The translations under genes were made by a program, and so were the position numbers. From Clostridia bacterium (GTDB taxonomy: Bacteria; Bacillota; Clostridia; Oscillospirales; CAG-272), in NCBI GenBank assembly GCA_017411605.1, contig JAFQPR010000093.1, forward strand, positions 1-52,736: a DNA stretch of 52,736 nucleotides, written 5' to 3'. Positions 1 through 6,542 of this stretch are shown piece after piece. A model generated the notes under the pieces. That model was given only the letters and a program-made list of their open reading frames with translations, was not told the origin of the DNA and ran no database searches. Each line of letters begins with the position of its first letter. The first letter of the stretch is position 1.

Positions 1-57
1 GCTTAATTCCTTAATAATTGGAAGTAATTCACTTACTTTTTGGTATTTTCTTGCCAT
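1..57 (-). CDS. Transposase orfA, N-terminal fragment (partial)
   Basis: ATG at 57-55 is preceded on the minus strand by GGAGG. Nineteen codons are visible (MARKYQKVSELLPIIKELS) before the window ends. The start resembles the MARKY/KKxxxLLP opening of small helix-turn-helix orfA proteins that precede the DDE orfB in IS3-like elements of Firmicutes. The family call rests on this short stretch and on the terminal structure next to it, so it is tentative. Confidence 0.5.
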   Translation of the reverse strand, partial: MARKYQKVSELLPIIKELS

Positions 58-65
58 AACAAAAA

Positions 66-111
66 CCTCCTATGGTAGCAACTTTATTCTACCATAGGAG
101 GCTCTTTTTTT
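66..111. terminator. Bidirectional hairpin that also hides the transposase RBS
   Basis: A perfect 13-bp inverted repeat (66-78 and 89-101) with a 10-nt loop. On the plus strand it is followed by CTCTTTTTTT, a classic intrinsic terminator. On the minus strand the distal arm contains the AGGAGG of the transposase gene, so transcripts reading in from outside would fold the RBS away. Such protection from impinging transcription is known for several insertion sequences; applying it here is inference. Confidence 0.65.
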
Positions 112-142
112 CAATTGTCCGTTTTTTACGGACTTGTGCACA

Positions 143-502
143 ATGAAAAGAATCATTTCCACCCTTCTTGTATGCGTTCTTCTTGTAGGTTGCGTAGTTG
201 CGATGGCTTCTTGCAGCAAGGTTTCCGAATCTTATGCAGAAAAGATCAACAAGGCAGCAGAGAAAGATGAGCATTACACCGTTGATAAGGTTCTTGACGA
301 TCTTGGCGATGAGGCTATTGATGATTTCTATAGCTCTCTTCTTAAGTCCGGCATAATTATTGCAGTTAAGGGTTGCGAAAATTATGACGAGATCGAGGAC
401 AAGTGGGATGACGGTAAAGAAGTTAAAGGTATCGTAATTACTATCGCAGGTGGCAAGGCAATTAAGGCTGAGTACCGTGTAATTACCGATAAGGATAAAT
501 AA
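143..502 (+). CDS. Small secreted lipoprotein of unknown function, 119 aa
   Basis: Starts MKRIISTLLV with a hydrophobic signal peptide and a lipobox ending MASC (Cys24); LVGC at Cys17 is a less likely alternative. The -1 serine matches the lipoproteins at 4478 and 20924. The mature part is about 95 residues, lysine-rich and acidic, with no recognisable domain. An upstream in-frame TTG at 134 lies inside the IS terminus and is not credible. No ribosome binding site is visible before the ATG because the IS end abuts it, so expression may be lost. A terminator hairpin follows at 514-541. Confidence 0.75.
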   Translation: MKRIISTLLVCVLLVGCVVAMASCSKVSESYAEKINKAAEKDEHYTVDKVLDDLGDEAIDDFYSSLLKSGIIIAVKGCENYDEIEDKWDDGKEVKGIVITIAGGKAIKAEYRVITDKDK

Positions 503-513
503 TCATCCTAAAT

Positions 514-545
514 AAAAAGGGAGTTGCAAAACTCCCTTTTTATTT
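514..545. terminator. Intrinsic terminator between convergent genes
   Basis: Perfect 11-bp stem (514-524 and 531-541) with a 6-nt loop; the arms are A-rich and T-rich, so it can act in both directions. It ends the lipoprotein gene and overlaps the stop codon of the minus-strand gene at 540. Confidence 0.8.
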
Positions 546-713
546 TGTGCTTTCCGTAATCAAAATCATTCTTTTTCCAATTTTTGTGACGTAGTCTATT
601 GTATGCTTGGTTCCTTTTGAAGAGCCATCCCAAATTATCAAGGCTATATCGCAAAGCTCTACCATTTTTTTATTACGCTTAAGCGGGGCAGCCTTTCCGT
701 AAAGATATTTCAT
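540..713 (-). CDS. Truncated SLOG/DUF2493-like protein remnant, 57 aa
   Basis: The ATG at 713-711 follows GGAGG by 5 nt and is preferred over the in-frame ATG at 752. The peptide carries APLKRNKKMVELCDIALIIW and DGSSKGTKHTIDY, the C-terminal half of YspA-like SLOG-fold proteins of about 130 residues. The N-terminal half with the glycine-rich nucleotide-binding loop is absent, and no matching frame was seen upstream. It is probably a decayed remnant, although the good RBS and an upstream TATAAT-like box leave room for a short functional protein. Confidence 0.55.
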   Translation of the reverse strand: MKYLYGKAAPLKRNKKMVELCDIALIIWDGSSKGTKHTIDYVTKIGKRMILITESTK

Positions 714-869
714 AAGCACCTCCGAGTGGTCTATAAACCTTATAAAATACATAATGTTTACTATATTATAGCATATAACAATTAAATTGTAAATAAGGTA
801 AAATATTTTTGTTGATAATATTATAAGCTATAATCAACATTTATGATGCATTTCAATTTCGGAGGCAAT

Positions 870-1106
870 ATGGTAGAGAGTCAATATAAAATGAATTTAA
901 TAAAAATAGGGTTAAAAATTGCTTATTACAGAAAGCTTCAAGGGATGACGCAGGAGGAGCTTGCGGAGGCTTGCGATTTATCCTCCGGTTATGTTTCGCA
1001 GCTTGAAGCGCCGAATTGCTTTTTCTGTCCCTCGCTGAAAACTTTATTTAACATCGCGGAAGTTCTCGGTACTACGGTTTCTAAGCTTACGGATATAGAA
1101 GATTAA
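870..1106 (+). CDS. XRE-family helix-turn-helix regulator, 78 aa
   Basis: A single Cro/C1-type HTH domain: KIAYYRKLQGMTQEELAEAC, then SSGYVSQLEA as recognition helix, then FNIAEVLGTTVSKL. The start ATG at 870 has GGAGG 5 nt upstream; the in-frame ATG at 843 lacks an RBS. It binds DNA and most likely regulates transcription of itself or neighbours. No operator or partner is evident; it stands alone between two terminators. Length and layout fit stand-alone one-domain XRE proteins. Confidence 0.85.
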   Translation: MVESQYKMNLIKIGLKIAYYRKLQGMTQEELAEACDLSSGYVSQLEAPNCFFCPSLKTLFNIAEVLGTTVSKLTDIED

Positions 1107-1143
1107 TAATATATGTTTTTGCGTTAAAGCTTTAAAAAGCATC

Positions 1144-1200
1144 ACTATAATACAAAACGAGAGCAGCACTCCTAAAGCTACTCTCGTTTTGTATTATAGT
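1144..1200. terminator. Long perfect inverted repeat between convergent genes
   Basis: A perfect 20-bp inverted repeat (1144-1163 and 1181-1200) around a 17-nt loop lies between the XRE gene and the convergent membrane protein gene. It contains AAAACGAGAG/CTCTCGTTTT, so T-rich arms exist in both directions. A bidirectional terminator is the simplest reading. Confidence 0.7.
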
Positions 1201-1213
1201 AATTAAGTTTTGA

Positions 1214-2173
1214 TTATTCAGTAACCGTAACTTCCTCTTTTGCATCCTCCGCGGCTGCTTCAGCGACGAGCGCTTCTGCTTCTTTTGCGGCATCGGATTT
1301 TTTTGTTTTTGAGGAAATGAATGCGCAAACCTTAGCCCATAGAAGCTTAACGTCGGAAACGAAGCTCTTGTGGTCAAATATAAGACTGATAAGGAAGCAA
1401 AGGAAGGGAACTATGAGATAAACGGGAACTATCAGCCAGAACCAAGGCCAATACTTTTCCTGCCCTGCGTATTCACCGACGGGAATCGTCTTGAAGAATT
1501 TAGGACAGAATGCCGCGAGGAAATCTCCTATCGCATCGTCCGTTCCGGGTCCCCATATATACGAGCTGTTCTTATAGTTGATATCGAAGAAGTCCGTATT
1601 ATCACGCAGAGGAATAAATCCGAGCTCGGACTGGAAGATCTGGTTGAGCATAATGAAGAGCATCAAGCAGAGAAGTCCCGTAGGCGCGGAGTAGATCTTC
1701 TTGTAAGAAATCTTATGATGCTTAAAGAGCACCATAAGAAGCGGTACTGCGAGAAGCATCCAGTGGTGGAAGTAGAATCTTATAATGTCAAGCTGCTCAC
1801 CGAGCTGATCTCCCTTCGCCAGAGGCTCCTGGGGATAGAAGAGCGCGATAAGTCCGCTGATAACGCCTATGTAAAACATATAGTTCTTAACCTTCTCGTT
1901 CTTCATAAAGAACATAAAGGGGAAGAGAGCTATATTCGCGCCGCATATATTTACGAACCACGAATCTCTGAGCATTCTCGCCTCATCGGTAGAGTATGGC
2001 GGATAGTATACCTTTGTGAAGTGAGCTATAAGACCGAGCACGAGAATTGAAAACAGAACTGCCTTCTGTATCTTAACGCTCTTATTACGTAAAAGAAAAT
2101 AAAGTCCCGTAGTAATTCCGCCGAGCAGTAGCAGCCAGAAGAAATACCAACCGTTAAACATTCCAATAATCAT
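1214..2173 (-). CDS. YwaF/TMEM164-family integral membrane protein, 319 aa
   Basis: A multi-spanning membrane protein with about seven hydrophobic segments. Family features are the first-loop YYPPYSTDEARMLRDSWFVN, then ICGANIALFPFMFF, and HHWMLLAVPLL, typical of the YwaF (TIGR02206) family. The function of this family in bacteria is not established. The C-terminal ~35 residues are a charged Ala/Glu-rich cytoplasmic tail. The ATG at 2173 has GGAGA 8 nt upstream. The gene is monocistronic; the convergent hairpin at 1144-1200 ends it. Confidence 0.8.
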   Translation of the reverse strand: MIIGMFNGWYFFWLLLLGGITTGLYFLLRNKSVKIQKAVLFSILVLGLIAHFTKVYYPPYSTDEARMLRDSWFVNICGANIALFPFMFFMKNEKVKNYMFYIGVISGLIALFYPQEPLAKGDQLGEQLDIIRFYFHHWMLLAVPLLMVLFKHHKISYKKIYSAPTGLLCLMLFIMLNQIFQSELGFIPLRDNTDFFDINYKNSSYIWGPGTDDAIGDFLAAFCPKFFKTIPVGEYAGQEKYWPWFWLIVPVYLIVPFLCFLISLIFDHKSFVSDVKLLWAKVCAFISSKTKKSDAAKEAEALVAEAAAEDAKEEVTVTE

Positions 2174-2380
2174 AAAAAATTCTCCAAAAACGTTTTAAAT
2201 TAACAATAAATTAAAGGGTCATTTTGTCGAATAATTGTTCCAACGTTTATATAATAGCACTTATTAAAATAAAAGTCCCGTTTTTTAAGATTTTTTAAGA
2301 ATGTTTAATAATACTTAATAATTAAAAGTAATAAATAGCATATAAAAAGACGGTTTGCCTGCATTCCGTGAGAAATAAAA

Positions 2381-2495
2381 AGCCTTCTCCTGTGGGAGAA
2401 GGGGGACCACGAAGTGGTGGATGAGGAGTAAGCTTATGCTTGTGCCATCTCATCAGTTACGCTTAACGTGCCGCCCTTCCTCATCGGAGAAGGCT
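2381..2495. repeat. Palindromic dispersed repeat, 115 bp
   Basis: Bounded by the inverted repeat AGCCTTCTCC (2381-2390) and GGAGAAGGCT (2486-2495), with inner complementary blocks such as ACCACGAAGTGGT. It resembles small non-coding palindromic elements scattered through genomes of gut Clostridia, which fold as long hairpins. No coding capacity is seen. It fills the gap downstream of the ABC transporter operon and may end its transcripts. The rest of 2174-2380 is A+T-rich with nothing recognised. Confidence 0.6.
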
Positions 2496-2519
2496 TGTTT
2501 ATTTTAAGTTTTTATATCA

Positions 2520-3263
2520 TTACAATACCTTTGATAAGAATGCGCGAGTTCTTTCCTGCTTGGGATTACCGAAGATCTCCTCGGGTGTACCTTCCTCGAC
2601 GATATAACCGCCGTCCATAAATATAACTCTGTCGGAAACCTCACGGGCAAAGCCCATCTCGTGAGTAACTACGATCATCGTGTATCCCGCCTTGGCAAGA
2701 CCCTGCATAACCTCAAGCACCTCGCCGACCATTTCGGGGTCGAGAGCAGAGGTGGGCTCGTCAAAGAGAATAACGTCGGGATTCATAGAAAGCGCACGCG
2801 CGATAGCAATTCTTTGCTTCTGACCGCCCGAAAGCTGAGCGGGCTTCGCGTTAACGTATGCGCTCATACCAACCTTTTCGATATACTCGCGCGCGATTTT
2901 TTCCGCCTCGTCGCGAGTTCTCTTAAGAACTATCATCTGCGGCTTAACGCAGTTATCAAGCGCGGTCATATTATTGAAGAGGTTGAACTGCTGGAATACC
3001 ATTTCAACCTTGGAACGGTAAGAGGTAAGCTTGATATCCTTACCCTGGATATCCTGACCTTCGTAAAAGATGCTACCGCCCGTGGGCGTTTCGAGAAGGT
3101 TGATGCATCTGAGCATCGTGCTTTTACCCGAGCCCGAAGAGCCGATAACCGAGATAACCTCGCCGCGGTGAACGGAAAGGTTGATGTCACGAAGCACATC
3201 GTGGTCACCGAATGACTTTTTTAAGTGGGAAAGCTCAATAATGGGCTTGTTGTTCTCGTTCAT
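2520..3263 (-). CDS. Polar amino acid ABC transporter ATP-binding protein, 247 aa
   Basis: Cytoplasmic ATPase that powers uptake of an amino acid, probably lysine given the riboswitch upstream. Walker [11 protein letters not shown]-loop FQQFNLF, signature [15 protein letters not shown], Walker [15 protein letters not shown] and switch histidine VVTHE are all intact. Length is typical of the GlnQ/HisP family. AAGGAGG precedes the ATG at 3263, which lies one base after the permease stop, so the two are translationally coupled. It is the last gene of the operon 5353-2520. Confidence 0.93.
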   Translation of the reverse strand: MNENNKPIIELSHLKKSFGDHDVLRDINLSVHRGEVISVIGSSGSGKSTMLRCINLLETPTGGSIFYEGQDIQGKDIKLTSYRSKVEMVFQQFNLFNNMTALDNCVKPQMIVLKRTRDEAEKIAREYIEKVGMSAYVNAKPAQLSGGQKQRIAIARALSMNPDVILFDEPTSALDPEMVGEVLEVMQGLAKAGYTMIVVTHEMGFAREVSDRVIFMDGGYIVEEGTPEEIFGNPKQERTRAFLSKVL

Positions 3264-3264
3264 A

Positions 3265-4026
3265 TTATTCGCCCTCCTTTATGTGAATTTCGGCTGCAGG
3301 GTCCGATTGCGATCCGCATATGGTGTACGAATCCTTGCCCGCCAGCTTTTTCTCGCATAAGCGAAGAAGTCTTGTAACGGTGTAGGTCATTACGAAGTAC
3401 ATAACGCATATGATAAGATACGTTTCAAAGATAGCCCACGTCATAGACTGTACCTTTCCTGCCATATAGTAAAGCTCCATAACTCCGATAACGTTAAGTA
3501 CCGAGGTATCCTTGATATTAATAACGAACTCGTTGCTGATAGAGGGAAGAATATTGCGGAGAACCTGAGGTATGATAACGTGTATCATAGCCTGCCAGTG
3601 AGTCATACCAACCGAGTATGCGCCCTCAAACTGCCCCTTGTCGATAGAGATTATACCGCCGCGGACGATCTCTGCCATATATGCACCCGTGTTGATAGAA
3701 ACAATAAATATACCTGCGGGAATAAGAGGAAGAGTGGTACCGTTGTTCATAAACGCGTAACCCCAGTATATAACCATCGCCTGAACCATCATAGGCGTTC
3801 CGCGGAATACTTCAACGTATATTGCAATAATGACGTTAACGGTTTTCTGAATATAATAAATGACCTTATTTTTGGAAAGTGGAATAGTTCTCACAATTCC
3901 GGTAAGAAGACCGATAAGAAGACCGATAACAGTACCCGTCAGGGCTATCAGCATCGTATATCCTAATCCGGAGAGCAGATATGACCAATACTTTGAGATA
4001 ATATTGCCAACAGTTTCAAAAAACAT
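3265..4026 (-). CDS. Polar amino acid ABC transporter permease, 253 aa
   Basis: HisM/GlnP-type inner membrane permease with about five membrane helices and the conserved EAA loop ([20 protein letters not shown]), which contacts the ATPase. It forms a homodimeric pore with the ATPase at 2520-3263 and the binding protein at 4478-5353. The C-terminal tail of about 35 residues is polar and not conserved in the family. AGAAAGG precedes the ATG. A 451-bp gap with a repeat and a hairpin separates it from the binding protein gene, probably lowering permease expression relative to the binding protein. Confidence 0.9.
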   Translation of the reverse strand: MFFETVGNIISKYWSYLLSGLGYTMLIALTGTVIGLLIGLLTGIVRTIPLSKNKVIYYIQKTVNVIIAIYVEVFRGTPMMVQAMVIYWGYAFMNNGTTLPLIPAGIFIVSINTGAYMAEIVRGGIISIDKGQFEGAYSVGMTHWQAMIHVIIPQVLRNILPSISNEFVINIKDTSVLNVIGVMELYYMAGKVQSMTWAIFETYLIICVMYFVMTYTVTRLLRLCEKKLAGKDSYTICGSQSDPAAEIHIKEGE

Positions 4027-4149
4027 TATAATTAACCTTTCTAGTTATTTAAATTTGCGGAAATGATCGTTTTTTGCAAATAATAATTTGCTATTTACCG
4101 CAAAACAGCCCTAGACGGGCAAGGGATTTAGAGCGGAAATCCTTGGCTG

Positions 4150-4372
4150 ATAATCAAACGCAAACGAGTCTGTGCTCGCACAAGCGAGGCGCGTGCAGAT
4201 TGCTATGCGAGCGCAAATTTGTAATTTGCACGGTGCATAGCACCAAATGCGCAGTATGCGCATTAGCTCGCAAATAGTACGAGCGAGAGGCGTACAAAGG
4301 TACGCCGAGCGAGGAAACGAGGATAAAATAAAAAACTATGCAAAATGGAAGAATCCATAGGATTTCAACATT
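4150..4372. repeat. Dispersed palindrome-rich repeat inside the operon
   Basis: Non-coding, rich in inverted repeats (GAGGCGTAC/GTACGCC at 4287-4305). The part from 4281 to 4372, including GAAGAATCCATAGGATTTCA, resembles 22105-22191 and its copy in the tandem repeats, so these belong to one repeat family. It lies between the binding protein and permease genes. Outside it, 4027-4149 shows nothing recognisable. Confidence 0.5.
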
Positions 4373-4389
4373 GATTCCTTCAAATTTCC

Positions 4390-4442
4390 AAAAAGTACGG
4401 TAGAGGTACTGCAAACAACAATGTCTCTACCGTTTTTTATTT
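4390..4442. terminator. Hairpin after the binding protein gene
   Basis: Inverted repeat ACGGTAGAG/CTCTACCGT (arms near 4398 and 4425-4434) flanked by T-runs in both directions. It follows the binding protein gene on the minus strand and could partly terminate the operon there, a common way to make more binding protein than permease. Confidence 0.55.
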
Positions 4443-4477
4443 GATTACGCCTAAATGACGTAGCCCCTAATTTTGTT

Positions 4478-5353
4478 TTATGCCTGCTTCTTATAGATAA
4501 TTACAAGGTTTGAGTTATAGTAGCAGTTAGTGAAGTCAACCTTTTCTTCTCTCTCTGCTGTGGGGCTCATACCTGCGATAATTCCATCGTATGTGCCTGC
4601 GTTAAGACCGGGGATAAGGCTATCCCATTCAACAGCGTGAATCTCAAGCGCCATACCGAGCTCTGCTGCGATATACTTTGCGATCTGAACGTCGTAGCCG
4701 TTAGCGTAGAGGTTGGAGCCGTTGATCTTAACTGCGCCGTTAGCATCATTTGTCTGAGACCAGTTGAAGGGCTCGTAAGCGCACTCCATGGCGATCTTAA
4801 GAGTACCGTTTGCAGTCGAAGTATTATCGGAAACGAGAACAAGTGCTTCGGTAAGTGCGGTTTCGGGAGCTGCACTCATCTTAACGACCTGCTCCATAAG
4901 AGCGGAACGAGTGTCGGAAGAGATAGCGTCGATAATTGCGTTAACGCTTGCAACGTAACTGCTGCCGGTCTTGAAAGCAACTGCGATACCGGTATCTGCA
5001 TCGGATGCGGTGAAGCCTGTGGTGTTATTCTTAAGAGGAATGTAATCAAGTCCCTCGTTCTGAGCAACAACGGAGAATGCGGTGGGCTCTTCTGCTACGT
5101 ATCCGTCAATAGTGCCTGCCTTGAGGGCAACGAGAAGCTGATCGAAGTCGGGGAGCTCTTTAACGGTTACGTCCTTGGTCTGGGACTCAAGCGCCTGAAG
5201 GTGGAATGTGCCTGTCTGAGCGGCTATCGTTGCACCCTTAAGATCTTCAAGCTTTGTTACGGTCGAGAGATCAACCTTTTCTTTGTTGTTGCAGGAAATG
5301 AGTGCTCCGCAGAGCATAACGAGTGTGAGGACAAGTGCGATAATTCTTTTCAT
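4478..5353 (-). CDS. Lysine-type solute-binding lipoprotein with permuted lobe order, 291 aa
   Basis: Family 3 solute-binding lipoprotein (signal peptide MKRIIALVLTLVMLCG, lipobox LISC). Ordinary members begin with the ligand-contacting block xPFxW...GYDVxIAK...IxGMSPTxER and continue with LEDLKGxxIxxQxGT. Here the order is reversed: LEDLKGATIAAQTGTFHLQA starts at about residue 35, and AMECAYEPFNW, GYDVQIAKYIA and GIIAGMSPTAEREEKVDFT come at the C-terminus. This is a circular permutation of the Venus-flytrap fold. The ATG at 5353 has GGAGA 4 nt upstream; the frame extends further only across the riboswitch. Lysine as ligand is inferred from the riboswitch. Confidence 0.88.
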   Translation of the reverse strand: MKRIIALVLTLVMLCGALISCNNKEKVDLSTVTKLEDLKGATIAAQTGTFHLQALESQTKDVTVKELPDFDQLLVALKAGTIDGYVAEEPTAFSVVAQNEGLDYIPLKNNTTGFTASDADTGIAVAFKTGSSYVASVNAIIDAISSDTRSALMEQVVKMSAAPETALTEALVLVSDNTSTANGTLKIAMECAYEPFNWSQTNDANGAVKINGSNLYANGYDVQIAKYIAAELGMALEIHAVEWDSLIPGLNAGTYDGIIAGMSPTAEREEKVDFTNCYYNSNLVIIYKKQA

Positions 5354-5405
5354 GGTTTCTCCTTTTGCCGCCTTTTGCGGCATAATAAAATAATTATTTA
5401 AAACT

Positions 5406-5433
5406 AAAAAGGTCGAAGCAAGTGCTTCGACCT
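5406..5433 (-). terminator. Riboswitch expression-platform terminator
   Basis: On the minus strand AGGTCGAAGC-ACTT-GCTTCGACCT forms a 10-bp hairpin followed by TTTTT. It lies between the lysine aptamer and the start codon at 5353, so lysine binding is expected to favour termination here. Confidence 0.85.
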
Positions 5434-5469
5434 GATAAAAGCAAAAATATATATGCTTAAACTTCAATC

Positions 5470-5640
5470 GAATATAGCACTCCACAGAACCCTGTGACAG
5501 TCGTACGGATATTTTCCGTGCGCCCAACAAAAAGCCTCTTAAACGACCTTTTATTTCGGCGGAAATACCTTTCACCTATCCATCAATCAACGTTTAAGCG
5601 TCTTTGGATCGGATACTTTTTATTACCGCGCCTCTAATTC
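5470..5640 (-). promoter_or_regulatory. Lysine riboswitch (L box)
   Basis: Read on the minus strand, the leader shows the L-box landmarks in order: TTAGAGGCGCGG, GTGAAAGG, CCGCCGAA, TTGGGCGCAC, GACTGTCACAGGG and GTGGAGTGCTAT. P1 can form from GAATTAG (5640-5634) with CTATATTC (5477-5470). The length of about 171 nt matches known aptamers. A terminator follows at 5433-5406. It assigns the transporter downstream to lysine uptake. Confidence 0.9.
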
Positions 5641-5670
5641 TTTGACTCGACTATTCAGTTTTATGCAGTT

Positions 5671-5699
5671 ATTATAGCACCCGTTTTATGCATTGTCAA
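5671..5699 (-). promoter_or_regulatory. Consensus sigma-A promoter of the lysine transporter operon
   Basis: TTGACA (5699-5694), 17-bp spacer, TATAAT (5676-5671) on the minus strand, a perfect match to consensus. Transcription should start near 5664, just before the lysine riboswitch. Confidence 0.92.
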
Positions 5700-5772
5700 T
5701 ACCTTTTTGAAATTTTTTTGAAATAATTTTTCGGGGTATTGTAAATGCATATCAAAATGCGAAAAAGGTGCG

Positions 5773-6339
5773 TCAGAATATCTTTTTGAGGATTGCGTCG
5801 ATCTTTTCTAAGATATCCTCCTCTGTTGTATGATTATCCTTGAAAGCGGAAATCAGAAGAGTTGCAATTCCTCCGTTAATAAAGCTCGAGAAGGTTTCCG
5901 CATCGGTAGGGAAGGGCGTGCCCGAGTGAATCTCATCCTCAAGATGTTTTTTGAGGGATTCATGCGTGCAGCTCGTGATGATATCGAACATAACGGGAAA
6001 AGCGTTGCTGTTCAAAATATTCTTAAGTATCTCGGGACGCGCGTTAAGATAGGCGATTATTTCCTTAACAAATATAATTATGTAATTGGTGGTTGAAGCT
6101 GACTTCGTACGTGCGCTTACCTTTTTATCTATATTCGTAAGTATGATATTGACGAGATTTTTAAAGAAGTCATACTTATCGTCAAAGTGCTTATAGAAAG
6201 TAGCGCGCCTGACCTCTGCCTTTTCGCAGAGGTCAAAAACGGTTATCTCGTCAAAGGAAACAGTCTTCATCATCTCGCCGAAAGCAACCGTAAGCTTATT
6301 ATACGTCTTAATTACTCTTAAATCGATCTTTTTGTCCAT
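5773..6339 (-). CDS. TetR/AcrR-family transcriptional regulator, 188 aa
   Basis: N-terminal TetR HTH (VSFDEITVFDLCEKAEVRRA followed by TFYKHFDDKYDFF) at residues ~24-60 and an all-helical C-terminal ligand/dimer domain of the TetR_C_7 kind. The ligand is unknown. It lies about 200 bp downstream of the YhaN-like gene, after a terminator, so it is probably transcribed on its own; no efflux pump is next to it. Length is typical. Confidence 0.88.
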   Translation of the reverse strand: MDKKIDLRVIKTYNKLTVAFGEMMKTVSFDEITVFDLCEKAEVRRATFYKHFDDKYDFFKNLVNIILTNIDKKVSARTKSASTTNYIIIFVKEIIAYLNARPEILKNILNSNAFPVMFDIITSCTHESLKKHLEDEIHSGTPFPTDAETFSSFINGGIATLLISAFKDNHTTEEDILEKIDAILKKIF

Positions 6340-6471
6340 TTTCTTCCCTTATAAAATGCAGTAATCAAAATCATTTATATAAATTCTAAAGGATAAAAAG
6401 AAAAAAGTCAAGTGTCAATTAAATTTTTATTAATTAAAAATTATTAAATCTGCAAAAGGCGGTTAAATAAA

Positions 6472-6532
6472 AACTGCTATCAAAGAAACGAATCTCGCAA
6501 AACTTGTGCGAAAGTGCTCCTTGATGGCAGTT
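6472..6532. terminator. Terminator after the yhaN-like gene
   Basis: 12-bp stem with one wobble pair (6472-6483 and 6521-6532) and an inner TCGCA/TGCGA stem. On the minus strand it is followed by TTTTATTT, closing the operon 10927-6543; on the plus strand by CTTTTTC. Confidence 0.7.
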
Positions 6533-6542
6533 CTTTTTCATA

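Larger units (their letters stand above)
1..142 (-). mobile_element. End of an IS3-like insertion sequence
   Basis: The minus strand, read from about position 142, starts TGTGCACAAG, then shows a short inverted repeat GTCCGT/ACGGAC (117-133), a strong hairpin, a ribosome binding site and an ORF start that runs off the window. This is the layout of the left end of an IS3-family element: a TG-type terminus followed by orfA. The exact boundary (140 or 142) is inferred, because the other end and the target duplication are outside the window. The element stops directly before the ATG of the lipoprotein gene at 143. Confidence 0.55.

Noticed and set aside
1370-2050. Plus-strand ORF of 226 codons
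   Set aside because: It lies wholly antisense to the YwaF-family membrane protein, has no RBS and no recognisable domain, and is a shadow of that gene's codon bias.
2661-3215. Plus-strand ORF of 184 codons
   Set aside because: Antisense shadow of the ABC transporter ATPase, whose motifs are complete.
4637-5401. Plus-strand ORF of 254 codons
   Set aside because: Antisense to the solute-binding lipoprotein; runs into the riboswitch leader and has no RBS.
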